From Bryoerythrophyllum caledonicum (Eukaryota > Streptophyta > Bryopsida > Pottiales > Pottiaceae): a stretch of DNA of 64,000 nt. How positions within the stretch are numbered: position 1 is the first letter of the stretch; each line of letters begins with the position of its first letter. This document shows positions 22,480-32,115 of this stretch, piece by piece. The DNA is taken from the NCBI GenBank assembly GCA_963971425.1, contig OZ020520.1, forward strand, positions 23,454,754-23,518,753. The letters run 5' to 3'. The translations under genes and the position numbers were made by a program. Below the pieces are notes generated by a model. That model was not told the DNA's origin. It worked only from the letters and a program-made list of their open reading frames with translations, and searched no databases.

Positions 22480-22700
22480 GTCCCCACCTCCCCGTCCCCT
22501 AGCCCTCTCCCTCCAATCCATCGTCCCCTCGTCCTTGTCCCCTTGTCCCCCGTCCCCCGTCCCCCATCCCCCATCCCCCGTCCCCGTCCCCGTCCCCCGT
22601 CCCCGTCCCCCGTCCCCGTCCCCCGTCCCCGTCCCCGTCCCCCGTCCCCGTCCGTGTCCCCGTCCCCATCCCCGTCCCCATCCCCATCCCCGCCTCGTCC
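22480..22700. repeat. C-rich (GTCCCC)n simple repeat
   Basis: Imperfect GTCCCC/GTCCCCC repeat just inside the 3' end of Helitron H1. The same array, shorter, is found in the other Helitron copies at 24350-24450 and 24665-24800, so it belongs to this Helitron family. The long ORFs across it are artefacts of the simple repeat. Confidence 0.9.
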
Positions 22701-22941
22701 TTTTTGAAAATGTAATTGTAGAATCTTCTAATTCTTTATGAGATGAATGATGTGGTAGATAGATAGTGTTGTAAACTATATATATATGTTTATTATAATC
22801 TAGAGGCAATCTTAACGTCCAATGAGTCGATCTTACCCCGAGTACTGAGTTGATGTTTCGATCTGGTAGCGTCGCGCCATCTTTGAGGGGCGTCTGCAGC
22901 AGCACATTGACGAAGTCTGGGACATAACTCTCGTCATCTCA

Positions 22942-23740
22942 ACGTTCTTCGGCGCGTAGTCTATGCTTCTTGATTTCAAAGACGCGCTCTGTGACGTCTT
23001 CAAAGAGCGCTTGTATGTCCTTGATTATCTTTTCCAAGCCAAGCAGCTTTGTAATGAGGCGTAGGCACGGGACGTAGTTGCTCATGAGGCACACCCCGAG
23101 CGCGGCAGCGCCTTGCTCACGAAGATGTGGCTCATCATGGAATCGAAGTCCTCTTTGTCCTTCTCGCTCTCGGTCTTGTCTCCGAAGAACCTGTAGTGAA
23201 TGATTCACGTTGAATATCTTGTGATCGACCACTACGGATCTTCTCGCCTTTGTATCAAAGAATTCAGAGAAGAGCGATGAGAACTGATAAAGAGCACCAA
23301 AGTCATGGTAATTAGCATTATATGAACTCTCCATCTGTGAGCATTCACTCTACAGTAGTGGATGTTGTAGCTACATATATAAGTGGATATACCCAATAAC
23401 CTTGCCTGCGACGATTTCCAATTGGGATACCACTCATCGATTACCTTCTGTTGGTGGTCATGCATGTCATGTTGTTCGTCGACACGCGTTTCAACCAGTT
23501 CTTGACGTCGATCGACTAACCTTCCTCGGCGGCCTCAACGATCTCCCTCATGCGAGTTTGAGTCTCGTCCGTTCTCACTCTCTGGTACGACTCCTGCCGC
23601 TTCACGGTAAAGAGCTTGGAGATGCAGATCTTTTGCAGTTGCCGCCAGTAGGACCCATTTGCCATGCTGATGTCCTTCCCGATGTCCGACATCACGTCGA
23701 AGCTCATGGATCGAAGCTCGTGCTCGTGCTTGGGGAGCAA
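22942..23740 (-). pseudogene. Cytochrome P450 gene fragments captured in Helitron H1
   Basis: 23740-23516 encodes a helix-C region with MANGSYWRQLQKICISKLFT and KRQESYQRVRT; the WR...K pattern of P450 helix C binds the haem propionates. 23200-22942 encodes, across a frameshift, RFFGDKTESEKDKEDF and then NYVPCLRLITKLLGLEK with an EKHR-like continuation, typical of the F-G region of plant A-type (CYP71-clan) enzymes. The I-helix, ExxR and haem-Cys motifs are absent. Stops and frameshifts make it non-functional. The intervening 23201-23515 may include captured intron. Confidence 0.82.
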
Positions 23741-24300
23741 ACCCTAACTGTGACCAAAAGTTCGTTTTTCATCCAAAAGCTCATATTTCATCGGCGTGTT
23801 CATCCATCGGTGCGCTCATTTCTCATCCTGTATTCTTTTATAGATATAGATACTTTTTATAATCTTTCTAAGTAAAAATTAAAAGTGTCTTACAAAGCAA
23901 AAGTCCATAAAAAACAAAAGTTTTCACACCGTGATCCCTGACATGTGAGAACAGGAACAACCCATCCATTGCAACTCGGAAGGTTTTCCAAGTGGAACTG
24001 CCCGGCTGCCGATGTGTTCCAAAGATGCCAACCATGATGATCTCAAGCCACTAAAATCTGGACTTGCTAACGCACAGTGTAGAACAATGATATTCCAAAC
24101 TTGGGAACACGTCGGGTATCAAGTCTTCCGTCCTTTCCCGCGCAATGACATCATCGTCCCTCAATGAAGCTCACGATAACCCTAACTGGGGTACGGTAGT
24201 GGTCCCAATGAAGCTCATTTTTCATCGGCGCGTTCATCCATTCGGCACGTTCATTCAAAAGGATCGTTTGTCATCCTGTATTCTTTTATAGGTATAGACT

Positions 24301-24619
24301 CTAGAGTTACCGGTGTCCTCCGGACATAACATTTTTTTGTGTTGAGTCCCCACCTCCCCATCCCCTAGCCCTTTCCCTCCAATCCATCGTCCCCCCCGTC
24401 CTTGTCCCCTTGTCATCCGTCCCCCGTCCCCATCCCCGTCCCCGTCCTTTTATCCAAAACCCTAACTTTTGGCTTTTCATTTTATCCAAAACACTAACTT
24501 TTAGCTTTTCATCCAAAAATGTTTTTCATCTAGGCATTCATCCATTCAACGCTCAGTTTTCATCTAAGCGTTCATCCATTCGACGCGTTCTTCATCCTGT
24601 ATTCTTTTATAGTTATAGA
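24301..24619 (-). mobile_element. Short Helitron H2
   Basis: About 319 bp. The minus-strand 5' end TCTATAACTATAAAAGAATA starts at 24619. The 3' hairpin GTCC-GG-AGGAC is followed by CTAG at 24304-24301. It abuts another Helitron 5' end (TCTATACCTATAAAAGAATA) that starts at 24298, two bases beyond. Internal sequence is the C-rich repeat plus repeats of the word AACCCTAACTTT. Confidence 0.72.
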
Positions 24620-24952
24620 CTAGAGTGTTACCCATGTCCTCCGGACACAACATTTTTTTGTGTTGAATCCCCACCTCCCTGTCCCCTAACCCTCTCCCTC
24701 CAATCCATCCTCCCCCCGTCCTTGTCCCCTTGTCCCCTTGTCCCCCGTCCCCATCCCCGTCCCCGTCCCCGTCCCCGTCCCCATCCCCGCCCCGTCCTTT
24801 TATCCAAAATCCTAACTTTTAGCTTTTCATTTTATCCAAAACCCTAACTTTTAGCTTTTCATCGACGCGTCGTTTTTCATCTACGCATTCATCCATCGAC
24901 GTGTTCATCCATTCGACGTGTTTGTCATCCTGTATTCTTTTATAGATATAGA
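24620..24952 (-). mobile_element. Short Helitron H3
   Basis: About 333 bp; minus-strand 5' TCTATATCTATAAAAGAATA from 24952 (preceded by A at 24953), and a GTGTCC-GG-AGGACA hairpin followed by CTAG at 24623-24620. The CTAG is directly followed by the TC of H2, so the two are head-to-tail with no spacer. Confidence 0.74.
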
Positions 24953-24954
24953 TA

Positions 24955-25187
24955 GAGGTGTGCTCAAAAAGATTTAGCCCCAAATTCTTCTATATATTCA
25001 GCGCCAACGCTTGTTGCGCCTCCAATAGTAGAACAATTTGCGATGTGAAAGCTTCAGAACGTAGCTATGCCTCTTGCGCTTGTTCTGTAGCGAGCACATT
25101 ATTCTCAGATCCTTGTGACGTGCGCAGCTAGCGTTGGCGCTGAATATATAGAAGAATTTGGGGCTAAATCTTTTTTGAGCACACCTC
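24955..25187. mobile_element. 233-bp TA-flanked MITE next to Helitron H3
   Basis: Inverted repeats of about 57 bp beginning GAGGTGTGCTCAAAAA(A)G, nearly perfect, flanked by TA at 24953-24954 and 25188-25189. Non-coding. It lies between two Helitron 5' ends, directly against H3. Confidence 0.85.
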
Positions 25188-25189
25188 TA

Positions 25190-25982
25190 CCATGGTAATT
25201 GATGACAATTTTTCCCCAGATGGCAACTTTCATATAAAACATCATGTACATAAAAGGAAACGATGAATCCCGTTCACCATACAATAATTTACATGTTAAA
25301 GACAATAAAATGTTTCCTCCATGTAATCAAAACCCTCATTTCTCTTCCCATGTAGACCACAAAAAAATTACCTGCATAGTTTCCCATCATTTCTGACCAC
25401 CAAGATGAAACCCTAAACCTAAAATCCGAAACCCTAATGAACATCATGTGTTACTTGGACATGCGCGACTTGCTTTTGGTGAAACGACTTCCCCAATGTT
25501 TTCCAGATGTTGCAACGCTTCCTTGACATTCGTCTTCAACGCTTTCTTCTTGTCTCCCACGAGCTTCTTCTTTGCGGCGTCTACCTCCTCGGTTACCTTG
25601 CTGATGCAATGTATGTTCATAGCGACATTGATTCCTACGCCTTGATCGAGCACTTCGCACATATACTCTTCAGTAGAAAGTTTAGTGTTGCCGATCACAA
25701 CAGACACACTCTCTGTTGTCCATCGCTTGCCTCCGGCACCCATCTCTTTCAATTCCTTGAGCAGTGCCACCAGTTTGTCACGGTCTGGCACAACCTTCTT
25801 TGCCGCTTCGTTCATCCGCTTCGCTTTTGCAAGGATTTTCCCTCTCGCATCTTGAACCACCTTCGTGACGTCGATGTCGATCTCGATCATCCAAGCTCGT
25901 TTTTCATCGGCGCGCTCATTTTTCATCGACGCGTTCATCCAAAAGGATCCTTCTTCAACCTGTATTCTTTTATAGATATAGA
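25190..25982 (-). mobile_element. Helitron 5' segment H4 with captured sequence
   Basis: The minus-strand 5' terminus TCTATATCTATAAAAGAATA starts at 25982 (preceded by A at 25983). No 3' hairpin plus CTAG was found before 24953, so the 3' end was lost or is shared with H3 (24620), in which case H3's 5' end and the MITE are later insertions. Confidence 0.6.
25444..25938 (-). CDS. 164-codon ORF of unknown origin in Helitron cluster
   Basis: Uninterrupted frame from ATG 25938. Charged, helical-looking composition, Lys/Glu/Ala-rich (NEAAKK, LLKELKEM, AAKKKLVGDKKKALK) with little low complexity. No family was recognised. It lies just inside a Helitron 5' terminus and on the same strand as the P450 pieces, so it is probably a captured gene fragment rather than a host gene. 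No evidence of expression. Confidence 0.35.
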   Translation of the reverse strand: MNASMKNERADEKRAWMIEIDIDVTKVVQDARGKILAKAKRMNEAAKKVVPDRDKLVALLKELKEMGAGGKRWTTESVSVVIGNTKLSTEEYMCEVLDQGVGINVAMNIHCISKVTEEVDAAKKKLVGDKKKALKTNVKEALQHLENIGEVVSPKASRACPSNT

Positions 25983-27489
25983 TGTAACTTTAAATTCCTC
26001 TTCCTATTTTGACTATTGGATTTTTCATATATATGTAACTTTAAATTCATCTTCCTATTTTGACTATTGGAAAAAAGAGTTTTATTTACTTTATTTGACC
26101 AAATCCCTTTTTTTGGGTGCATATCCAAAAAGAAGGAGTATTTTTATTTTTTCAAAATTTTAAATTTTAAAAAAAAATTACTTTTTCAAACCAAAATTAG
26201 TTAATTAACTTATATATATATAAATTGACGGTAGCAATTTGAAGGATCCAACAGAGGAACCGAATCCGGCCCTAGATGGGAGTTTGGGCCACCCCAAACC
26301 TCATCTCGATTGCTCCCTTGGGACCGGAAGGTTTGGCGCCAAAACCATGCCACTTAAGGCGACACGTAGGATGAAATGTAGTTCCGGCCGGCCCTAAGTA
26401 TATAGCTCTTGGGTTGGATATTAAAAGATTGAAAGATCATATTGGTTGAAACTTGGAGAGTTCCGGCCGGCCCTCAATCCGGCCCCAAGTATAAACCGGC
26501 CCTTATTAAGCATGATATTAGTTCCTTGTAGACCAATTTTCAAAGTGTGAGAGGAAGTGAAGCATATTCAAAACATTTGTGCAAGGAGTGGAGGTTCAAA
26601 AATTGTCAATTCACGTTTTATCTTTTTCTGAACATAATATGTTTAGTCTTTTAGAATGATAAATCCAAATTGCCAATAAAAGGTTTCTACCACACATTGT
26701 TGTAGAAAAAACAAAGAGTAAGAAATTTGGAGGTCTGTAAGATTTATGTGAAAAAAAAAGAATTATTTCTTGGTACCTTGCCCAACAATGCGTGACAATG
26801 AGTGAAAATGTTTGACTTGGGTTAAAATGCTATTTTTCACCAACTTAGACAAGAATGTTTTTGGACAATATGAGAGAAAATAATGTTTCACGGTAGGATT
26901 GAAAATCTCACATTTGTTGTCATGTCCTAGTTTAACGTTTTTGAAGTTGCCTAACGTGCCCACACTCAAAAAGTTTTTCTTTAAGATGACATAACCTTTT
27001 TTCCATCGGTCCAATGAGATTAAATATTATATTCCCATATACCTTTTGTCTTCTTGCATCTTTGGACAAATTTTTAAGACTTTTAAATATAAAGTGCAAC
27101 CATGGGAATGTGCTCAAGATTTACAGAAACCCACGTGCGGAATTTTGTCATTTGTGGGACAATCATCAAATTCTTTCTTGTTCATCGATGAAGTGTTCAT
27201 TGGGGAAAATAAACTCATACACATTTGAAATTTTTTTTGACAATTTGTAACAACTATTATGCTAAAAAGTATATGTACTTTTTGTAACACTACTTATGAA
27301 CATTTAGATTAAATGTCAACTATGCATGTAGCTATCACAATACTCTAAACTAAATATAAAATATGCAATTGGATTTGCTACATTACTCTATTCTAATGCC
27401 AACTCTGATATTATTTGTCCATTCTAGTATACTTTGTTAAGTTCATAAATTTCACATACTGAAGTTTGTTGTACACTACTAACTATAGA

Positions 27490-27625
27490 TGTAAAAAAAA
27501 GGTCCATTTTATTCTATGCATTGAGAGGATCAATAGACTTTGACTTGACTTGATGTCAATTTTTTGTACTACACAAGGTTGTTTTCCATTGTGGGCAGGT
27601 TTCAATGGTCTCAATTTTGATCATG
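27490..27625 (-). repeat. F1 family fragment
   Basis: Contains CAATAGACTTTGACTTGACT, a TACACAAGG word and GGGCAGGTTTCAATGG, matching F1 (compare 47600-47670 and 4630-4650). 27150-27490 is AT-rich with no recognised feature. Confidence 0.55.
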
Positions 27626-27954
27626 AATTTTTGAAACTTTACATGAAGATGTAGCATAGTAGTAGTTTCCTAGGAATATCATTTTTTTAAGACAAGAATT
27701 TTAAACAAAAGTGATCTTGTTGTAAACTTTGAAAATCTAGGGACTCTGCATATCTGTAAAAATTTGCTTAGAAGACCCATTTTGAGATGTTAAAAACCGG
27801 AGAAGCAAAGAAGCCCATAGGCAACAAGCAAACCGGCAAGAGACAAGATACAACAAGAGCCATAGGAAAAGGCTAGAGCAATGATATCTAACAGGGGAAG
27901 AAAAAACAACAACCAAGCAAATCATTTGCTACAAGTGTCTTTGACATTAAGATT

Positions 27955-28335
27955 TTTCATAAATATAAGTAATATTATTTTCTTTGATAATGTCAAAAAC
28001 CAAATCTTGTCTTCTTAAAGAGCTTTGGTGCTGTAATGACATTCTTGCCTCTTGGGTGGACATGAAGCCTCAATGGCATTCTCCTCCTAATGATCTTAGT
28101 TTAGTTCCTAGGCTTTAACCCCCTTACTAACCTCTAACCTTGGTCTGGGCGCTTACCCGGCCTCGCCGGACCTGGCGGGGTCTGCCTGGCCTTTTGTCTT
28201 CCCTCCCCCTCCTCTTTGCAGTAAAGGTTCTCTTTGCTCGTGTCAAAAAAAAATCTTGTCTTCAGTGTAGAAAAGCTTTTAATCAAAGTCAAACATTTTC
28301 ACACCTTATTAGGCAAGGTACCAATAAAAGTTCTA
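27955..28335 (+). repeat. F1 arm fragment split by a retroposed insertion
   Basis: 27961-28014 and 28251-28320 are continuous with each other when the insertion is removed; they match 48500-48610 (AAAGTCAAACATTTTCACAC and relatives). Confidence 0.6.
28015..28250 (+). mobile_element. Retroposed insertion (LINE/SINE-like) with 13-bp target duplication
   Basis: 236 bp ending in TCGTGTC plus an A run, flanked by the direct repeat AAATCTTGTCTTC at 28002-28014 and 28251-28263. GC- and CT-rich body, unlike its surroundings. The poly-A tail and long duplication indicate target-primed reverse transcription. No pol III box was identified, so a 5'-truncated LINE is the first guess. Confidence 0.8.
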
Positions 28336-28400
28336 ATAGTAGATCATTTTGGTAAACCATGAACCTTTTACTATGAACAATGATTACTAGAGCATTAGAT

Positions 28401-29734
28401 GTATTGTACACTCACACAAGTATACGTACTTTTTTTATTTTGTACGTTTCTACACTACGTTGCTGCCAGCTTTGGCACCTTCTTGAGGGCTGAAAAATTG
28501 GCAATTTACCATGAAATTTTTGGCACAAGATCACCTTTATGTTGAAAACATGTGGGCCAGATTTCAAGGCCAGAAGATAAATACAAAAAAAGATATTCAA
28601 AATCTACCAAGATGTGTAGTTGTGAGCCATTCACAGCTAACCAACTTTGACACTTTCCCAAGGATTGAAAGAATTTTTTTGCCCATGGAATTTTTAGCAT
28701 GAGACCACCTCTATGTTTATAATAAGTGTGCCAAATTCCAAGGCCACATGATCAATAGAAAAAATGATATTCAAAATTGTTTCTCATAGCTACATATTTT
28801 GGTAGATTTTGAAGATGGTTTTCTGTATTCATCTTCTGGCCTTGAATTTTGGCACACATGCTACCAACATGAAGGTGATCTTGTGCCAAAAAATTCATGG
28901 TCAATTAACAATTTTTCCGACCTAGGGAGGGTGCCAAAGTTGACAATAGTGAAATGGTTTCGCTGATTGTTTCCCACAACTACACATGTTGGTAGATTTA
29001 GATTTGTTTCTTTTCTTTTGTGGGTCTTCTTGACTTGAAATTAAGCACATGTATAACCAACATAGATACGGTCTTATATTCAGAATATCATGGGCAAAAA
29101 TAAAAAATTGAATCCTTAGGAGGGTGTCAAAGTTGGCAGCAGTGAAATGTTTCTCACAACTATACATGTTGGTAGATTTCAAAAATCTTTTGATATGTAG
29201 ATATTTTGGCCTTCAAATTTGGCACGCATGTGATCAACATAGAGATAGTCTCATGTCGAAAATTTCATGGGAAAATACCAAAAAATCCAATCCTTGGGAG
29301 TGTGTCAAAGTCGGCTAGGAGTGAAATGTTTCTCACAACTACACATGTTGCTAGCTTTTGATGTAGTTTTAATTGTGTGGATCTTTTGGACTTGAAATTT
29401 TTCACACATATAATCAACATAGAGGTAGTCTCATGCTAAAAATTACATGGGTAAAAAAAATTCTTTCAATCCTTGGAAGGGTGTCAAAGTTGGCAGCTGA
29501 GAAACTTTTCTTACACCTACCCCATGTTGGTAAATCTTGGATATCTTTTTTTGTATAAATCTTCTGGCCTTGAAATCTAGCCCACATGTTTTCAACATAG
29601 AAGTGATCTTGTGCCAAAACTTTCATGGTAAATTGACAAATTTTAGCCCTCAGGACGGTGCCAAAGTTGGCAGCAGTGTAGTGTGGAAACGTACAAAAGC
29701 AAAAAGTACGTATATTTGTGTGAGGGTACTATAC
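28401..29734. mobile_element. 1.3-kb element with about 85-bp TIRs and internal repeats
   Basis: The ends GTATTGTACACTCACACAAG and, reverse-complemented, GTATAGTACCCTCACACAAA continue as TIRs with TATACGTACTTTTT and TTTTGTACGTTTC. The interior repeats a degenerate unit of roughly 200-240 bp, in both orientations, with words such as GTGCCAAAGTTGGCAGC and ACATGTTGGTAGATTT. No ORF of note. Superfamily unclear; TA or no target duplication. Confidence 0.75.
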
Positions 29735-29865
29735 ATGGTACAAGTTTTCTTCAAAATTTTGTCAAATTCTAAGATGATGAATTTGACTTCGATTTTATAA
29801 TGAGTAGATTTTTAGAATCAAGATTTTTTTTTCATTCTTGTTTTAGATTTGGATATTTTAATAAG

Positions 29866-29922
<57 letters not shown>

Positions 29923-30889
29923 GTTTTAATATTATTGTTATTTATTTTTGTGAAAGGTTTAGGAATTGTTTGAAAACACAATATTTTTTCATTGTCATAT
30001 CTAACCCCCTTAAATATCACTTATTAGATTTTCAATTATGTGTGAGTTAGAACAATCTAAAAAAATCTAAACAATTTCTTTTGGAAATTGTTAGGCTATA
30101 AATGGATCAAGTAGGATAAAAACATAATAGCTATTACCACTTTAACATGTAAGTATTGACCAAGGTTGGAATTACTACTATTTATGCTTTATAATACTTA
30201 CTATACTACTAAGTAGAGAAATCTTCTAAACGCTAATGGCTTACATGTCATTTTTAGTCTACTTAATATTAAAAAATCACATTTTGAACCACCAATTGGT
30301 TGTGTTGGCATAAAAAATAATAACATTTAGAATGTAAAGTAAACTCACCAACAAAGCTCTTGACAAAACTTAATAGCAAGGAATAAATCTTGTGTCCTTT
30401 CATGATTTCTGTTGTTTTCTTCCTTAAACTTCCTCTATTGTCATCCCTAGCTCTGTCATTGTGCCACATATGTCTCAATGCATGCTACCTCTCCCTCTTT
30501 GTCTTTGCCTCTCTTCTTTACCTTGCCCTCTATCAAGAGCCTGCTATTTGTCTCTTTGTTGATTGCTCGTTTCCATCCAAAATGTGCGGCTGCATCCTAC
30601 TTTCCACATGCAAATTCTCTATGCATTTTCAATAGTCTAGATTCTTAGATACTAAAAATATATATTTAAAACAATAGGCGTTGTTACATAAATAGAGCAA
30701 TTCTTACATGTAACATTTTTGACATGACTACACTAGAAAGGTATATATAAATGGGTCAAAGAGAGCACAATTGGCAATGTGAAAACCACCAATATAACTA
30801 GTGGAGCTGAAGATTCCAAGGTAATCATGGAATACACCACATTCAGTTATCCAAAAAAACTCAAAAACATCGGAATCCTCTTGGTCAAC
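29735..30889. other. AT-rich interval without recognised gene
   Basis: Apart from the (TA)n tract at 29869-29919, nothing gene-like was seen. ORFs are under 90 codons and of biased composition. Confidence 0.5.
29869..29919. repeat. (TA)n microsatellite
   Basis: About 25 perfect TA dinucleotides. Confidence 0.97.
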
Positions 30890-31015
30890 CTCTTCTGATT
30901 GTCAACAACTAATTCATCCTTCACAAGCCAGTCGTGCTGAAAATCATAACCAAGTTTCAGAACCACTGGCTAGTAAAAGGCGAACCAGTTGTTGAAACCA
31001 TAACTTGGGACTAGA
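30890..31015. repeat. Interspersed repeat paired with 63640-63750
   Basis: Shares ATCCTCTTGGTCA, AAGTTTCAGAACCACT and GAACCAGTTGTTGAAA with the segment just left of the MITE at 63770. Non-coding. 31016-31498 shows nothing recognisable. Confidence 0.65.
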
Positions 31016-31498
31016 AATGAAAGAGCTCTCAACGGAAAGAAATATGAACTCCGATCCCCCAAAGGAGACCAACGTACACGAAGTGTCTGTTTGTTCCCAA
31101 AGAGCCTACGCCTCTCTTTGAATGAATCATAAGCACAAGGTGAGAGATGGTTCTCAGCTCCCCTTATTGTGGGCTTCTTATAAGGCCAACAAGTCTGGAA
31201 AACATGTATACATGCCTTCACTTTGGAGAGCTTGTTGAAAAGGCATGTATGATTGGGCTACATTTCTACTCTAAAGTGGAAGTTGATTGTGGTTGTTGGC
31301 ATGGTGGCAACAATCATGGAGCTTGATAGTTATGGTTAAATGTCTTGAAAGCACCAAACCTCCTAAATCTGCTTTGCATGCTTGGAGTGGTTGTTGGTTA
31401 GAGAAGGGGCCAAAATAAGTATGTGTAAATGAAGAGATTGTCAAAGATATTGGATGGCCAGAGAGATATAGTCTGTGACTTTAGAGAAAGATCTAAAT

Positions 31499-32115
31499 AA
31501 GTGGGTGGCAACAGTAACAAAGTTGATGGCTTCAAAAGACCTGTTGAAGTATTTGGGCAAAAATAGACACATTATGAGAAGCAAGGTCAAATATAGTGGG
31601 TGGTGATAGAGATACAAATAATGGCTACAAAAAAATGAAACACCAAAATAAGTGGATGGCAGTAGAGAGAGTTCATGGCTTTAAAAGAGTTGTTGAAGTA
31701 TTTGGGCGACAAGAGACACATTATGAGAGGCAAGGTCAAAGATAGTGGGTAGTGATAGAGATATAAATAGTGGCTTTATTAAAACACCAAAATAAGTGGA
31801 TGACAATAGAGGCAGAGTTGATGGCTTTAAAAAGATGTTGAAGTATATGGGCAATCGTAGATACGTAATGAGGGGCAAGGTCAAAGATATTGGGTGGTGA
31901 CAAAGATACAAATAATGGCTTTAAAAAAAACACACCAAACTAAGTGGGTGGCAATAGAGATAGTTGATGGCATCAAAAGAATTGTTGAAGTGTTTGGGCA
32001 ATAGTAGACATGTTATGAGAGGCGAGCCTTCTAAGATAGTGAGTGGTAAAACACCAAAATAAGTGAGTGGCAATGAAGACAAAGTTGGTGGCTTTATCGG
32101 AGAAATCTTTAGAAT
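31499..32115. repeat. About 148-bp tandem array, 4.6 copies
   Basis: Units begin AAGTGGGTGGCA or a close variant at 31499, 31650, 31794, 31942 and 32061 (spacings 151, 144, 148, 119). Each holds ATGGCTTTAAAAGA, a TTGTTGAAGTATTTGGGCAA-type segment and GCAAGGTCAAAGATA. The last unit is shortened. Short minus-strand ORFs repeat in parallel but show no domain. Confidence 0.9.

Larger units (their letters stand above)
22433..23850 (-). mobile_element. Helitron H1 with captured P450 fragments
   Basis: On the minus strand the 5' end is TCTATATCTATAAAAGAATA (from 23850, preceded by A). The 3' end is a GTGTCC-AGA-GGACAC hairpin, then GGGTACCCCA and CTAG (22436-22433), followed by T. This matches the Helitron pattern: 5' TC, 3' hairpin plus CTRR, insertion between A and T. 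No Rep/helicase ORF, so non-autonomous. It carries a (GTCCCC)n tract and two P450 gene pieces. Confidence 0.8.
22051..26502. mobile_element. PIF/Harbinger-like TIR element carrying nested Helitrons
   Basis: The ends GGGCCGGTTTACATTAGG and, reverse-complemented, GGGCCGGTTTATACTTGG are flanked by direct TTA (22048-22050 and 26503-26505), the diagnostic PIF/Harbinger 3-bp duplication. Subterminal CCGGCCC/AATCCGGCCC words occur at both ends (22110-22170 and 26260-26490). The element proper is about 22051-22432 plus 25983-26502; the interior is later insertions. No transposase was recognised. Confidence 0.85.
21330..27150 (-). mobile_element. F1 large inverted-repeat element, copy interrupted by PIF/Helitron cluster
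   Basis: 21770-22047 continues directly into 26506-27130 as one F1 left arm, split by the element at 22051-26502. An opposite-orientation fragment is at 21330-21600, ending GGTCCTTTAGGGGTTAA at about 21606-21622. The uninterrupted arms at 47.4-48.1 kb and 56.06-56.8 kb serve as empty-site references. No coding region. Confidence 0.72.

Noticed and set aside
22330..22905. 191-codon Gly/Arg-rich minus-strand ORF
   Set aside because: It is the (GTCCCC)n simple repeat of Helitron H1 read in frame; the same array recurs with different lengths at 24.3-24.8 kb.
30970..31221. 83-codon minus-strand ORF with a Ser/Arg/Leu-rich segment as a gene fragment
   Set aside because: No family recognised, and part of it overlaps an interspersed repeat also found at 63640.
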